DNA from: Gemmataceae bacterium
GTDB taxonomy: Bacteria > Planctomycetota > Planctomycetia > Gemmatales > Gemmataceae
Reading direction: 5' to 3'
NCBI GenBank assembly: GCA_009692005.1
Contig: SHZZ01000012.1
Coordinates: 1 to 64,000 of the forward strand
DNA length: 64,000 nucleotides
In this document: positions 7,903-16,699 of the stretch, piece after piece
How the letters are laid out: each line of letters starts with the position of its first letter
How positions within the stretch are numbered: the first letter of the stretch is position 1
Notes under the pieces: model-generated
The model's input: the letters and a program-made list of their open reading frames with translations, nothing else
Told to the model about the DNA's origin: nothing
The model's database searches: none
Program-made: the position numbers and the translations under genes

Positions 7903-9513
7903 TTATTTCAAAAACTGCTTGAAAACATTCTTCGTTATTCGCGACACGGCCTTGTCCACCAGGACTGAACTGGGCCAAGCAATGGAACCAACGGAAAAGA
8001 CCTCGCCCCCAGATTGGGTCTTGTAATGAATAATCTCGGCTCCGCCGTTGTCCTGGTTCATCCCCCGAGCAATCACCCGGACATCGACAGGCGAACTGGG
8101 CGAGGTCTTATCGGTTTCATGTGCGCTGGCGCCGCCTGGGCAGCGCCGGTGCAAACTTCCCTTGCCGAAAATGGCCCCCTCCTTCAACTCAGTTCCCTTA
8201 AAGGCCCAGTGCCTGGCATCCACCACCTGGTACGGGGCGCCGGTCATGGCGCCGGCTTCAGTAAAGACCACCCCCAGCAGGTTGGCTTCCGATTCCACCT
8301 GCAAGTGAAACCGGCTTTCCAGGTTGGCGGAAGCAATTTCAGCGCAATTGCCGTTCTTCACTTCCATCGTGTATTCACCGTGGAACACCACCTCGCAGTT
8401 GAGCCCGTTGCCGCCCAGGTAAATCAGCTTGCCTCCCTCGTGGAAGACCCACCGCTTCACCCGCTCATACATTTGCCGCGACCAGTACTCCGGGTGCGTG
8501 CTGAGAACCAGGACCCGGTAGCGGGATAAATCCAGGGCGCCGGAGTGAAGCTGCGTCTCGGCGTAAAAGTCGTAGGGAAGATTTTCTTTTTCCATCCAGC
8601 CGAGCAGCCGCCACTCGGCGGCGGCAATGTGGCACGCCGCCCGACCTTCGATTGGGTTCATTATCTTCTCGCCAGCGTCAATGTGGTTAATCGGCTCCGG
8701 CCGGTCGAAGGAGAGCGGGGCATAAGTTGCGGAATCGTAAAAACTTTTTCCCGGCTGGGTGTAGCGCTTCAAATCAAGACGGCTGTTCACCGTGGGGCGG
8801 GAAGGAAGGGCGTCGGCGTTGATGTAGTTGCTGCGTCCGCCAAACGAGTTGTAGGCGTTCCAGTTAATGTTGGAGGCCAGAACGGCCACGGGGCCCTGAG
8901 GTTCACTGGGAGCGACGATCCAGGGAAAAGTGAACGACGCGCCGGATGCCCCGGTGGCGTGAAAGTAGTAAAGGCCGGAAACCCCCGGCGCTTCGACAAA
9001 CTGCCGATGCACCGCGTTGTTGTTGTACCCGCGCTGGTTCCACTCCACCCCCGTTTGCGAATAGTCCCCATCCGGAGTGACCTGCTGGTTGGCCAGCGGG
9101 CCATGTTCATCCCACCACCCCAGCGACCGCACTTTTTCCTTTTTCCACCCGTAGCGGAAGAGTTCCAACTGATACGGCTCCATGGCGTGAACGCGAAACT
9201 CCGCCTTCTCACCAGTTCGCGACCACTTGGGCCAGGCGTACCCGTACAGGGTGTTCGACATAAGGCGGAAATGATAAGGCGGCTGCCCCGGTGGCATTGC
9301 AAAATCGACCGACTTGGCGCCAAAGCCATCCTTGCGCAAGGTCACACGGTACTGCCCGCCAAGGAGCGGAGCATAGACTGCGCCGGTGGCCCGGGATTCC
9401 GTTTCGAAGGAGCCCTCTTTTCCAACGAACTCTACTCGCACCCCGTCCAACGCCACGAACTTTTCATCGCTAACATAACCGACGAGTTGCTCGGCGGGAG
9501 TGAAGGCGCTCAT
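7903..9513 (-). CDS. N,N-dimethylformamidase large-subunit-like protein
   Basis: The 536-aa product resembles the C-terminal (glutamine-amidotransferase-like) region of the dimethylformamidase large subunit, with the blocks ASNINWNAYNSFGGRSNY, LVLSTHPEYWSRQMYERVK and GGKLIYLGGNGLN. Residues ~1-80 look like a separate beta domain. ATG 9513 is chosen over an upstream in-frame start because AAGGAG precedes it and its ATGA overlaps the stop of the MFS gene. It is the last gene of a three-gene unit with the MFS transporter and the enolase-superfamily enzyme, suggesting a hydrolytic step on an imported small molecule, perhaps an amide. The family also contains many uncharacterised proteins, so the true substrate is open. 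Confidence 0.75.
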   Translation of the reverse strand: MSAFTPAEQLVGYVSDEKFVALDGVRVEFVGKEGSFETESRATGAVYAPLLGGQYRVTLRKDGFGAKSVDFAMPPGQPPYHFRLMSNTLYGYAWPKWSRTGEKAEFRVHAMEPYQLELFRYGWKKEKVRSLGWWDEHGPLANQQVTPDGDYSQTGVEWNQRGYNNNAVHRQFVEAPGVSGLYYFHATGASGASFTFPWIVAPSEPQGPVAVLASNINWNAYNSFGGRSNYINADALPSRPTVNSRLDLKRYTQPGKSFYDSATYAPLSFDRPEPINHIDAGEKIMNPIEGRAACHIAAAEWRLLGWMEKENLPYDFYAETQLHSGALDLSRYRVLVLSTHPEYWSRQMYERVKRWVFHEGGKLIYLGGNGLNCEVVFHGEYTMEVKNGNCAEIASANLESRFHLQVESEANLLGVVFTEAGAMTGAPYQVVDARHWAFKGTELKEGAIFGKGSLHRRCPGGASAHETDKTSPSSPVDVRVIARGMNQDNGGAEIIHYKTQSGGEVFSVGSIAWPSSVLVDKAVSRITKNVFKQFLK

Positions 9514-10817
9514 GTTTGCTCCTTGATGCCTGGAGAGGGTTCTTCGGATTCGAGTTTCTTGGCCGGATTGACGAACCACCAGCACACCCCGGCAATGAGG
9601 AGAATGCCAGAGCAGAGAAGAAAAAACGGGTCGAACTGGTCTCGCCCGGTAAAGCCCTGGCCTTTTCGATAATCGGAATAGAGGCCAAACAGCACCTGGG
9701 TGGACACCGCCCCAATCAGCCCGGCCACGCCGTTGAGAAGTCCGAAGATCGATCCCACATGCTTGCCGGTTACTTCAATTGTGGTGGCCCACCAGACCGG
9801 CAGCATCTGGTTCATGATGAAATAACCGAAGGCGATGGTCGCCGTGGCAGCCCAGGCATTGTCGATAAAGGTGCTGCAAGCCAGACAGGACGCGGTGATG
9901 GTCATGACGATCAAGCCCCGGCGCTGGCGGGCGTTTCCTTGCGAATACAGTTTATCGTTGATCCTTCCCCCCAGGATCATGCCCAGCGCCCCGGATCCCA
10001 AGAGGAGTGAGGCCATCCAACTCGAGGGGTCTTTTTCCACCCCTCGGCCATCCTGCAAATACTTGGGAAACCAGCCGAAGAATATGTAAGAGGTGAAGTT
10101 GGTGCAGATGAGGATGGATACCAGCAGGTAGAGGTTTTTCGAGTGAAAGATCAACTTCCACGGGATGGGCGCGTGCGTGGTGCCCATACCCTGCGTGCCG
10201 ATTTGTTCCAGTTCTTCCTTGTTGACCGCCGGGTGTTCACTGGGGGCGTCGAGGAACCAGTAATAGAAAGAGGCGGCCCAGAACACGCCAGCCAGGCCAA
10301 ACATGACAAAGGTGTAGCGCCAGCCGAAATTATTGATGCAGACCTGCGCCAGGGAAGGAGCGACAGCGCCGCCCAGCAGCGAGAAAGCCAGCATGGTGCC
10401 CTGCACGCGGCCGCGTTCCCCCACAGAAAACCAGCGAGAGATGACCCTGGCGGCGTTGGGATAGGCGCCCGCTTCACCCGCGCCAAAGAGAAACCGCGCC
10501 GTCAGCATGGTGACCAGGCCTGTGCTCGCCCCCGTCAGCGCCGTGAACGCCGACCACCAGAGCACGATCCGCGTGAGGACTTTTCTGGCGCCATCGCGGT
10601 CGCCCATGCGCCCCGTGGGAACCTCGAACAAGGCATAGGCGATGGTAAAAGCCGCCAGGACAAAACCCCACTGGGTGTCAGAAATATTCAAATCGGCTTG
10701 AATCGGCTTGGCCGCCTGAGCGATGCAAATGCGGTCGAGGTAGAGGACAAAGGCCAGAGCGCAAAGGAAACCGAGCAGGATGAACCGGGCCTTGGTTGGT
10801 CGTTCCGATTGTTCCAT
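9510..10817 (-). CDS. MFS transporter, anion:cation symporter (ACS)-like
   Basis: A 435-aa, 12-helix major facilitator. The A-loop GRMGDRDGARKV between helices 2 and 3 and the LFGAGEAGAYPNAARVISRWF block are typical of the ACS branch (hexuronate, galactonate and related acids). It lies 20 bp downstream of the enolase-superfamily gene and overlaps the dimethylformamidase-like gene by ATGA, so the three are almost certainly one transcript. An organic-acid-type substrate is expected by family; the neighbours imply it is then isomerised or lyased and hydrolysed. Confidence 0.88.
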   Translation of the reverse strand: MEQSERPTKARFILLGFLCALAFVLYLDRICIAQAAKPIQADLNISDTQWGFVLAAFTIAYALFEVPTGRMGDRDGARKVLTRIVLWWSAFTALTGASTGLVTMLTARFLFGAGEAGAYPNAARVISRWFSVGERGRVQGTMLAFSLLGGAVAPSLAQVCINNFGWRYTFVMFGLAGVFWAASFYYWFLDAPSEHPAVNKEELEQIGTQGMGTTHAPIPWKLIFHSKNLYLLVSILICTNFTSYIFFGWFPKYLQDGRGVEKDPSSWMASLLLGSGALGMILGGRINDKLYSQGNARQRRGLIVMTITASCLACSTFIDNAWAATATIAFGYFIMNQMLPVWWATTIEVTGKHVGSIFGLLNGVAGLIGAVSTQVLFGLYSDYRKGQGFTGRDQFDPFFLLCSGILLIAGVCWWFVNPAKKLESEEPSPGIKEQT

Positions 10818-10837
10818 GTCAACTTTCAGAGGAAGGG

Positions 10838-11956
10838 TTATTTGTCGATGCGCCTGCGATTGAGTTCCTTCTCATCGAGTTCCACCCCGAGGCCAGGGCC
10901 TTCCGGCACGCGGGCGGCTTTAGGCCCAAGAGTAAGCGGCTCCTTCAACAGGCAGGTTTCGTGATACAGCGGCCCGATTATGTCGGCTGGCCACTCCTCC
11001 GAGCGGATGCCAGGCAGAGCAATGGCGGTGTGCAACATGGCGGCGGTGGCGATACCCAGTTCCAAATTGCTACCCATGCAACAAGTAAGCCCGGCGGCCT
11101 TGGCAGCATGCACCGCTTCCACCGTGGCGGAAATGCCCCCGTTCTTACCCGGGTAAACGCTGATGATATCGACAGCGCGGTAAGTCGCCACTTGCCAGGC
11201 CTGCCGGGCGTGGAAGGCGCTTTCATCCGCCATCAACGGCGTGGTCGTCACTCGGCGAAGCTCACACCAGGCTTGCGGGTCATCAACAGGAATCGGCTGC
11301 TCGATGAAAAGCAGGTTGCAGGTATCGAGCAGGGGAATGGTCCTGCGTGCGGTGGCCACGGTCCAGCCGCAGTTGCCATCCACGCCGATGGGAATGTCGG
11401 GCCCGGCGGCCCGGCGCACCGCTTTAACCCGTTCAATATCACCCTTCGGGTCGAGGCCAACTTTCACTTTCAGCTTGTCCACGCCCCAGGAGAGAAAAAG
11501 TTCCGCCAGTTTAGTTGCCGCTGGGGCGTCGAAGGCGCCGATCATCATCTTGATCGGAACTTCTTCCCGCACTTTACCACCGAGTAGCTGGTAGATCGGC
11601 CGACCAACGGCCTTTCCCAAAATGTCCCACAGCGCCATTTCGATCGCCGACTTGGCAAAAGGGTTGAGCTTGAGAAGAAAGTCCATGCGGGCGCGGATGG
11701 CCGTGATTTGCCGCGGATCGAGGCCGGTGAGAGCGGGCGCCAGCAGGTCGCGGATCGCCGCCACGCAACCCCCCGCCGTTTCGCCACTCCACAGCGCCGA
11801 CACCGTCGCCTCGCCCAGCCCGGTGATCCCTTCATCCGTGTGAACTTTGACAATAACATAGGTGGAAACCGCGTGCTCGCCATGGGCCGTGCGGGTGGTC
11901 AGACCGGCCTTGAGAGGAACGCAAACGGGGATGGCTTCAATGGCGGCAATTTTCAT
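10838..11956 (-). CDS. Mandelate racemase / muconate lactonizing enzyme family protein
   Basis: A 372-aa enolase-superfamily enzyme that abstracts a proton alpha to a carboxylate. The catalytic KxK is seen as Lys163/Lys165 in KLKVKVG. Metal ligands lie in GVDGNCGW (Asp), FIEQPIP (Glu) and ADES (Asp), and the second catalytic Lys is in YPGKNGGIS. This is the MLE/dipeptide-epimerase-like arrangement, not the mandelate racemase His-Asp pair. ATG 11956 is preferred; an in-frame extension to 12058 encodes an atypical 34-residue leader. It heads the unit with the MFS transporter and the dimethylformamidase-like gene. The reaction cannot be fixed from sequence: racemase, cycloisomerase and epimerase are all possible. 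Confidence 0.85.
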   Translation of the reverse strand: MKIAAIEAIPVCVPLKAGLTTRTAHGEHAVSTYVIVKVHTDEGITGLGEATVSALWSGETAGGCVAAIRDLLAPALTGLDPRQITAIRARMDFLLKLNPFAKSAIEMALWDILGKAVGRPIYQLLGGKVREEVPIKMMIGAFDAPAATKLAELFLSWGVDKLKVKVGLDPKGDIERVKAVRRAAGPDIPIGVDGNCGWTVATARRTIPLLDTCNLLFIEQPIPVDDPQAWCELRRVTTTPLMADESAFHARQAWQVATYRAVDIISVYPGKNGGISATVEAVHAAKAAGLTCCMGSNLELGIATAAMLHTAIALPGIRSEEWPADIIGPLYHETCLLKEPLTLGPKAARVPEGPGLGVELDEKELNRRRIDK

Positions 11957-12147
11957 CGGGGTGAGTTCCAGGCGTGGCCGGGGCGGTCCAGCAAAAGTAA
12001 CCGACTTAAAGGGGTGTGTCAAAAGGAACAGGGGAAATCCACCTACAGTCAACGCCATGCGCCGCCATCAGCCAAAACCATTTCGCCCGAAAGGACCCTG
12101 ATCAAAAGGCATACAATACGGTTGCACAAACAACCGAGGATTTTCCC

Positions 12148-12909
12148 ATGACAGGCACAATTCCCCGCACCACCCACCGCTGGCTGCAGTTCAAGCATGG
12201 CTACGCCTTGGGTATCAGCAACCGCTGGGATAAGGGGCAGTATTGTTCCCTCCTCACGCCAGCCGGGATTGTGGGATGCGGCATCTACGCTCTGGAGATT
12301 CCCGCCGAGTTCAACCAGGCCATTGCCATCGCCCGGGGCACACCGGCCTGCCCCCTCGTCGAACCCGAAGACCTGTTTGAAGCCAAGATCATCGCCATGA
12401 CACCGCGCGCCGCCTCCATGGGTATCACGGTCGGCATGACCGGGAGGGAAGCAGTGGAGAAAATGCAGTTGGCGATTCCCCCCGCGGTCGAGGAGAAAAC
12501 CGCCCCTGGGATTCAGGTGAAAACCCTCGACCATGTGACGCTGGTGGTCAAGGATTTGGCAGCGTCGCGGCAGTTTTATGTCGGCGTTTTGGGAATGCGC
12601 GAGGTGCAACGCCCGGCCTTTTCCTTCGCAGGACTCTGGTTCCAGGCAGGCAAGACGCAGATCCATTTGATTTTGGAATATGAAGGGTCCTCGCCGGCGG
12701 GGAATTTCCTTCCCCCTGAACAGCGCCATGCCCGCTGCCAGCACTTCGCCTTTGAAGTAGACGATGCCGCCGCCACCTTGCCCTTGTTGCAAAAAGCGGG
12801 GGTCACGATTTTAGGCGGCCCCAAACCGCGGCCCGATGGCTATATCCAAGTCTTCATCACCGACCCGGATGGCCACATCGTGGAACTCTGCTCCCCCGCC
12901 CCTAGGTAA
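12148..12909 (+). CDS. DUF1805 domain fused to VOC (glyoxalase/dioxygenase-like) domain
   Basis: A 253-aa fusion. Residues ~15-115 match the DUF1805/YunC pattern: GYALGISNRWDKGQYC, GIVGCGIYALEIPAEF, EDLFEAKI and ITVGMTGREAVEKM. Residues ~127-250 are a VOC domain (LDHVTLVVKDLAASRQFYVG, HFAFEVDD, FITDPDGHIVELC) with His and Glu at places used for metal in this superfamily. ATG 12148 is chosen because CGAGGA lies 7 bp upstream; the frame is open farther 5' but without a better start. The gene is divergent from the enolase-superfamily unit and could share its regulation. Function is not assignable beyond a likely metal-dependent VOC activity. Confidence 0.75.
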   Translation: MTGTIPRTTHRWLQFKHGYALGISNRWDKGQYCSLLTPAGIVGCGIYALEIPAEFNQAIAIARGTPACPLVEPEDLFEAKIIAMTPRAASMGITVGMTGREAVEKMQLAIPPAVEEKTAPGIQVKTLDHVTLVVKDLAASRQFYVGVLGMREVQRPAFSFAGLWFQAGKTQIHLILEYEGSSPAGNFLPPEQRHARCQHFAFEVDDAAATLPLLQKAGVTILGGPKPRPDGYIQVFITDPDGHIVELCSPAPR

Positions 12910-12970
12910 TCCAGGCGGGCGCCGCGCAACCTTGAATGCCTCGGTGAGGGGTTTGTTCTTCCCCGGGATC

Positions 12971-13137
12971 GCCGGGCTTCAGCCCGGCTTCTTTATTGCC
13001 AGGCTGGAGCCTGGCGTTCCCAGAGAACCATCCGAGCCCGGAGGGTGACCGACGGGTTTTCTTTGGACCCACTTGGGTTGAGAACCATGCACCGCCGCAA
13101 CGCTGCGGATGGTGATAGCCCGGGGCAACGCCCTGGG
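12971..13137. repeat. Cluster of short GC-rich hairpin repeats
   Basis: The 362-bp gap 12910-13271 has no gene but a string of strong hairpins: GCCGGGCT-TC-AGCCCGGC (12971-12988), GCCAGGCT-GG-AGCCTGGC (12998-13015) and CCCGGGGC-AAC-GCCCTGGG (13119-13137, one G-T pair). A copy of the TCCGAGCCCG/GGTGACCGACGG repeat lies between them (13031-13070). They could stop transcription from the DUF1805-VOC gene, but no T-run follows, so a repeat-element origin is more likely. Confidence 0.7.
13031..13070 (+). repeat. Dispersed repeat (copy 2, half-palindrome)
   Basis: TCCGAGCCCGGAGGGTGACC followed by GACGGGTTTTCTTTGG matches the left half of the repeat at 868-957, and aligns base for base, with six substitutions and a short T-insertion, with the copy at 48708. 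Confidence 0.7.
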
Positions 13138-13271
13138 AACATGGCCCCGCCCAGGAGCGCACCAACACACGCCGATCACCAACTACCCTCCTGGCGTTAA
13201 TTACTTGCGCCGACTAATCACCCGCGTACAATCAACTCCAAACACAATTCGCCTTCTATTAGGAATTCCTC

Positions 13272-16200
13272 ATGAGGCACTTGATTTCCCTGGCGGCGCT
13301 GGCGCTGGGCGCCGGCCTGGTTGCGGCCGACACCCCTATCCGCTTTCCCAACAATCCCGCGCTTTCCCCCGATGGAACCCAGCTCACCTTTGACTGGGCC
13401 GGCGATATCTGGCTTGCTTCCACCTCCGGGGGGCCGGCCAAACCGCTCACTCGCAATGTCGGTCGCGACCGCCAGCCGCGCTTTTCTCCCGATGGCAAAA
13501 CCCTCGCCTTCATCTCTGACCGCGAAGGCTCGGCCCTTCCTTTCACCATGCCGGCCGCCGGTGGACCACCCAGCCAAGTGGCCTTCCACACCGCAGGTTA
13601 TTCCCTCCTCGACTGGCATGCCAATGGCAAACACCTGCTGGTGCAATCCACCCGGGATCACTACTGGCGCCATGGGGAACGCTTCTTCCTGCTCAACACC
13701 GCCACACGCCAGGCCGATGAACTTCTCTTTGACGACTACGGAACCGAAGCCTCGCTTTCTCCCGATGGCAAGAGGATCCTCTTTACACGGGAAGGGCCGG
13801 CGTGGTGGCGCAAGGGATACTACGGATCGCAATCAGCCCAGATATGGATGTACGACCGCGATAGCCAGAAGTTCTACCCGTTGCTTCGGCACGAACGCGG
13901 TTGCAGGTCTCCCATCTGGAAGCCGGATGGGAAAGGCTTTTACTACACCGGGGCCCAGGACGGCGTATTCAACCTGCGGGAATACGACATCGCCACCGGC
14001 AAAGACCGCCGTCTTACCGACTTCAAAGAAGACCAGGTGGTGCAACCTTCTCTTTCACGCGATGGGTCCACCCTGGTCTTCCGCGCACTGGGCGATCTGT
14101 ACACCTGGAAACCCGGAACCGGAAAGCCAGCCAAAATCCTCCTGACCGTGCAAACTGACTTCACCCCGCCCCAGGATGAAAAGCGGGCGCTGACCTCCGC
14201 CACCGATGTGGCCTTCTCGCCCGATGGTTTGGAAATTGCCTTCATAGCCGGCGGCGACCTGTGGGTGATGGACACCGAGTTGAAGGAACCCAGGCAAATC
14301 ACCGCCACAGCCGAGGAAGAAAAAGAGCCCGTCTGGCTGCCGGAAGGCGAGGGGCTGCTTTTTATCTGCGATGGCGGCAAGTCCACCGACATTTTTCGCG
14401 CCACCCGCAAGGACAAGGCCAAATTCTGGTGGCTCAACGACTCCTTCTCCATCGAACAGGTCACCAAGGATGGCGAGGCCAAGAGCGATTTATCCCTCAG
14501 CCCGAATGGGAAATCAATGGCCTACTCGCGCCTAAGGGGCGACTTTTATATTGCCTCGGTCAACGGGGAAAACCCGCGCAAAATCCTCGCTTCCTGGAAC
14601 GAAATTGATTACGACTGGTCGCCCGATTCCCAATGGCTGGTCTACTCGCAATACGACCGCGAGTTCAACCGCGACATCTGGATCCTGCCTGTGGATCTTT
14701 CGCGCCCCGCTTACAACCTTTCCCGCCACCCCGACAATGAATCGAACCCGGTCTGGTCGCCCGATGGAAAAGCCATTGCCTTCACCAGCCGCCGGGCGGG
14801 AGGTGAAGAGGTGGACATTTATTACGCCTGGCTGAAGCAGGAAGATGATGAAGTGCTGGCGCGAGATAAGCGCTTGCAAAAGGCGATTGAAAAGTTGGAG
14901 AAGGCCCGGCCCAAGGGCAAGGCCGCGGGAAAAGGCGAGGACGAAGCCAAGGGCGCTTTTGAAAAGAAAGGCCCCGGCTTCCGGGAAAAGAAGGAAGAAT
15001 CGGTTGCCGTCAAGATCGACTGGTCCGATCTGCACAAGCGGATCAACCGCCTGAGCCTGCCCGAATCAAGTGAAAGCGGGCTCTTCTGGTCGCCAGACAG
15101 CAAGCGCCTGGCCTTCAGCGGCACAGTCAAGGGGGACCGCGCCACCTATGCCTTCGATTTTCCCCCGGAGGGCTCGGCCAGCCCGAAGCAGATTTCCTCG
15201 CGCACGGGGAGCAAGGCCAAATGGCTGAAAAGCGGTCAGGTGGCCTGGCTGTCGGGCGGTTTGCCCGCAAGTTTCAACCCCTCCGCCGCCACCACCACCA
15301 CGCCCGCGCCCACCCCTGCGGCCTTGCCCGGTTTCCGCCGGGGCGGAACCCTTGGTTCAGCGCTTGCGGAAACTACACCTGACCCTTCCGGTTACCGCTT
15401 CTCCGCCAATCAGAAATTCAACCCCGGTGAGCGCTTCGCCGTCGGCTTCGATCACTGTTGGGCCGCCATGCGCGACCATTTTTACGATGAAAAGCTCGGC
15501 AACTCCGACTGGGAAGCGGTGCGCAACAAGTACCGCCCGCTGGCCAGGGAAGCCCTCGATTTGGAAACCTTCACCACTGTGGTTCAACTCATGTTGGGGG
15601 AGATCAATGCCTCGCATCTTGGGTTCACGACCGGCGGTTTTGCAGGGCCCCGCGGCCCGCAGACCCCTGCAGCCCCGGAAACTCCCACGCGCGGCTGGAC
15701 CGAATCAACCCGTCACTTGGGCGCCAGGCTGGTGGAAAATTATCCCGGCCCAGGCTGGAAAATCCGCGACATCCTCCCTGGCGGGCCAGCCGACCGCGCC
15801 AAGTCCAGACTTTTCCCCGGTGAAGTCATTCTCAAAATCGGCGGTTTAGATTTGAAACCCGCTCTTGATCCCGCCCTCGTTCTCAATGGCCCCGCAGAGA
15901 AGGAAGTCAAGCTCACCGTGCAAGCAGCGGATGGCAAACAGCGCGAAGTCACACTCCTGCCCACCAGCTTCCTTGCCGTGCGCAACTTGCTTTACCGCCA
16001 TTGGCTCGATCACAACCAGACCATGGTGGAGAAACTGTCCGGGGGAAAACTCGGCTACCTGCACATCAGCGCCATGGACATGTCGAGCTTTTACAAATTC
16101 GAAGAGGAACTTTACTCGCAAGGGGCGGGGAAAGAAGGGCTGGTGATTGATGTGCGCGAAAACGGCGGTGGCAGCACCGCCGACCACTTGCTGACCGCGC

Positions 16201-16670
16201 TGACCCAGCCGGTCCATGCCATCGCCGTGCCGCGAGGCGGGGTGGAAGGCTATCCCCAGGACCGCAAGGTTTACGCCTCGTGGAACAAACCCATCGTCGT
16301 CCTTTGCAACCAGAACAGTTTTTCCAACGCCGAAATCTTTTCCCATGCCATCAAGGCGCTCAACCGGGGCAAGGTGGTCGGCGCGCCCACCGCCGGCGCC
16401 GTCATCAGCACCGGCGCCAAGTCGATCATGGATCTTGGCACCCTGCGCATGCCCTTCCGCGGCTGGTATGGCATCCAGGACGGCGAGGACATGGAACTCC
16501 ATGGCGCAGTTCCCCATGTCGTACTCTGGCCCAATCCAGCGGAGATGCCCGTCGGCATCGATCGCCAACTCGAAAAAGGAGTCCAGGTTCTCAAGTCTGA
16601 AGTGGAGTCTTGGAAGAAGCTACCCAAGCCCGCGCTGCGCAAGGCCACTAGCCGACCTGAGAACAAGTGA
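13272..16670 (+). CDS. Tricorn-like S41 family protease with N-terminal beta-propeller
   Basis: An exported 1132-aa protease. A signal peptide (MRHLISLAALALGAGLVAA) leads into PD40/TolB-type propeller blades with the recurring SPDGxxxAF pattern (~res 30-520). A Lys/Glu-rich insertion lies at ~535-575 and a Thr/Pro/Ala linker at ~675-690. After this come the tricorn C1-type helical region (~725), a PDZ-like domain (~815-895) and the S41 catalytic core (~920-1090) with the likely nucleophile Ser1018 in NSFSNAEIF and PTAGAVISTG after it. AGGAA precedes the ATG. The hydrolase gene follows after 29 bp, so the two are probably cotranscribed. Role: probably periplasmic protein or peptide degradation. 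Confidence 0.9.
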   Translation: MRHLISLAALALGAGLVAADTPIRFPNNPALSPDGTQLTFDWAGDIWLASTSGGPAKPLTRNVGRDRQPRFSPDGKTLAFISDREGSALPFTMPAAGGPPSQVAFHTAGYSLLDWHANGKHLLVQSTRDHYWRHGERFFLLNTATRQADELLFDDYGTEASLSPDGKRILFTREGPAWWRKGYYGSQSAQIWMYDRDSQKFYPLLRHERGCRSPIWKPDGKGFYYTGAQDGVFNLREYDIATGKDRRLTDFKEDQVVQPSLSRDGSTLVFRALGDLYTWKPGTGKPAKILLTVQTDFTPPQDEKRALTSATDVAFSPDGLEIAFIAGGDLWVMDTELKEPRQITATAEEEKEPVWLPEGEGLLFICDGGKSTDIFRATRKDKAKFWWLNDSFSIEQVTKDGEAKSDLSLSPNGKSMAYSRLRGDFYIASVNGENPRKILASWNEIDYDWSPDSQWLVYSQYDREFNRDIWILPVDLSRPAYNLSRHPDNESNPVWSPDGKAIAFTSRRAGGEEVDIYYAWLKQEDDEVLARDKRLQKAIEKLEKARPKGKAAGKGEDEAKGAFEKKGPGFREKKEESVAVKIDWSDLHKRINRLSLPESSESGLFWSPDSKRLAFSGTVKGDRATYAFDFPPEGSASPKQISSRTGSKAKWLKSGQVAWLSGGLPASFNPSAATTTTPAPTPAALPGFRRGGTLGSALAETTPDPSGYRFSANQKFNPGERFAVGFDHCWAAMRDHFYDEKLGNSDWEAVRNKYRPLAREALDLETFTTVVQLMLGEINASHLGFTTGGFAGPRGPQTPAAPETPTRGWTESTRHLGARLVENYPGPGWKIRDILPGGPADRAKSRLFPGEVILKIGGLDLKPALDPALVLNGPAEKEVKLTVQAADGKQREVTLLPTSFLAVRNLLYRHWLDHNQTMVEKLSGGKLGYLHISAMDMSSFYKFEEELYSQGAGKEGLVIDVRENGGGSTADHLLTALTQPVHAIAVPRGGVEGYPQDRKVYASWNKPIVVLCNQNSFSNAEIFSHAIKALNRGKVVGAPTAGAVISTGAKSIMDLGTLRMPFRGWYGIQDGEDMELHGAVPHVVLWPNPAEMPVGIDRQLEKGVQVLKSEVESWKKLPKPALRKATSRPENK

Positions 16671-16699
16671 AACCAGAGTTCCCCCTGAGGAGTTTTTTT

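Noticed and set aside
8545..9672. A 375-aa plus-strand frame
   Set aside because: Antisense to the dimethylformamidase-like gene, composition typical of a mirror frame.
12971..13137. CRISPR array
   Set aside because: The repeats here are different hairpins of unequal length without regular spacers, and no cas gene is in the window.
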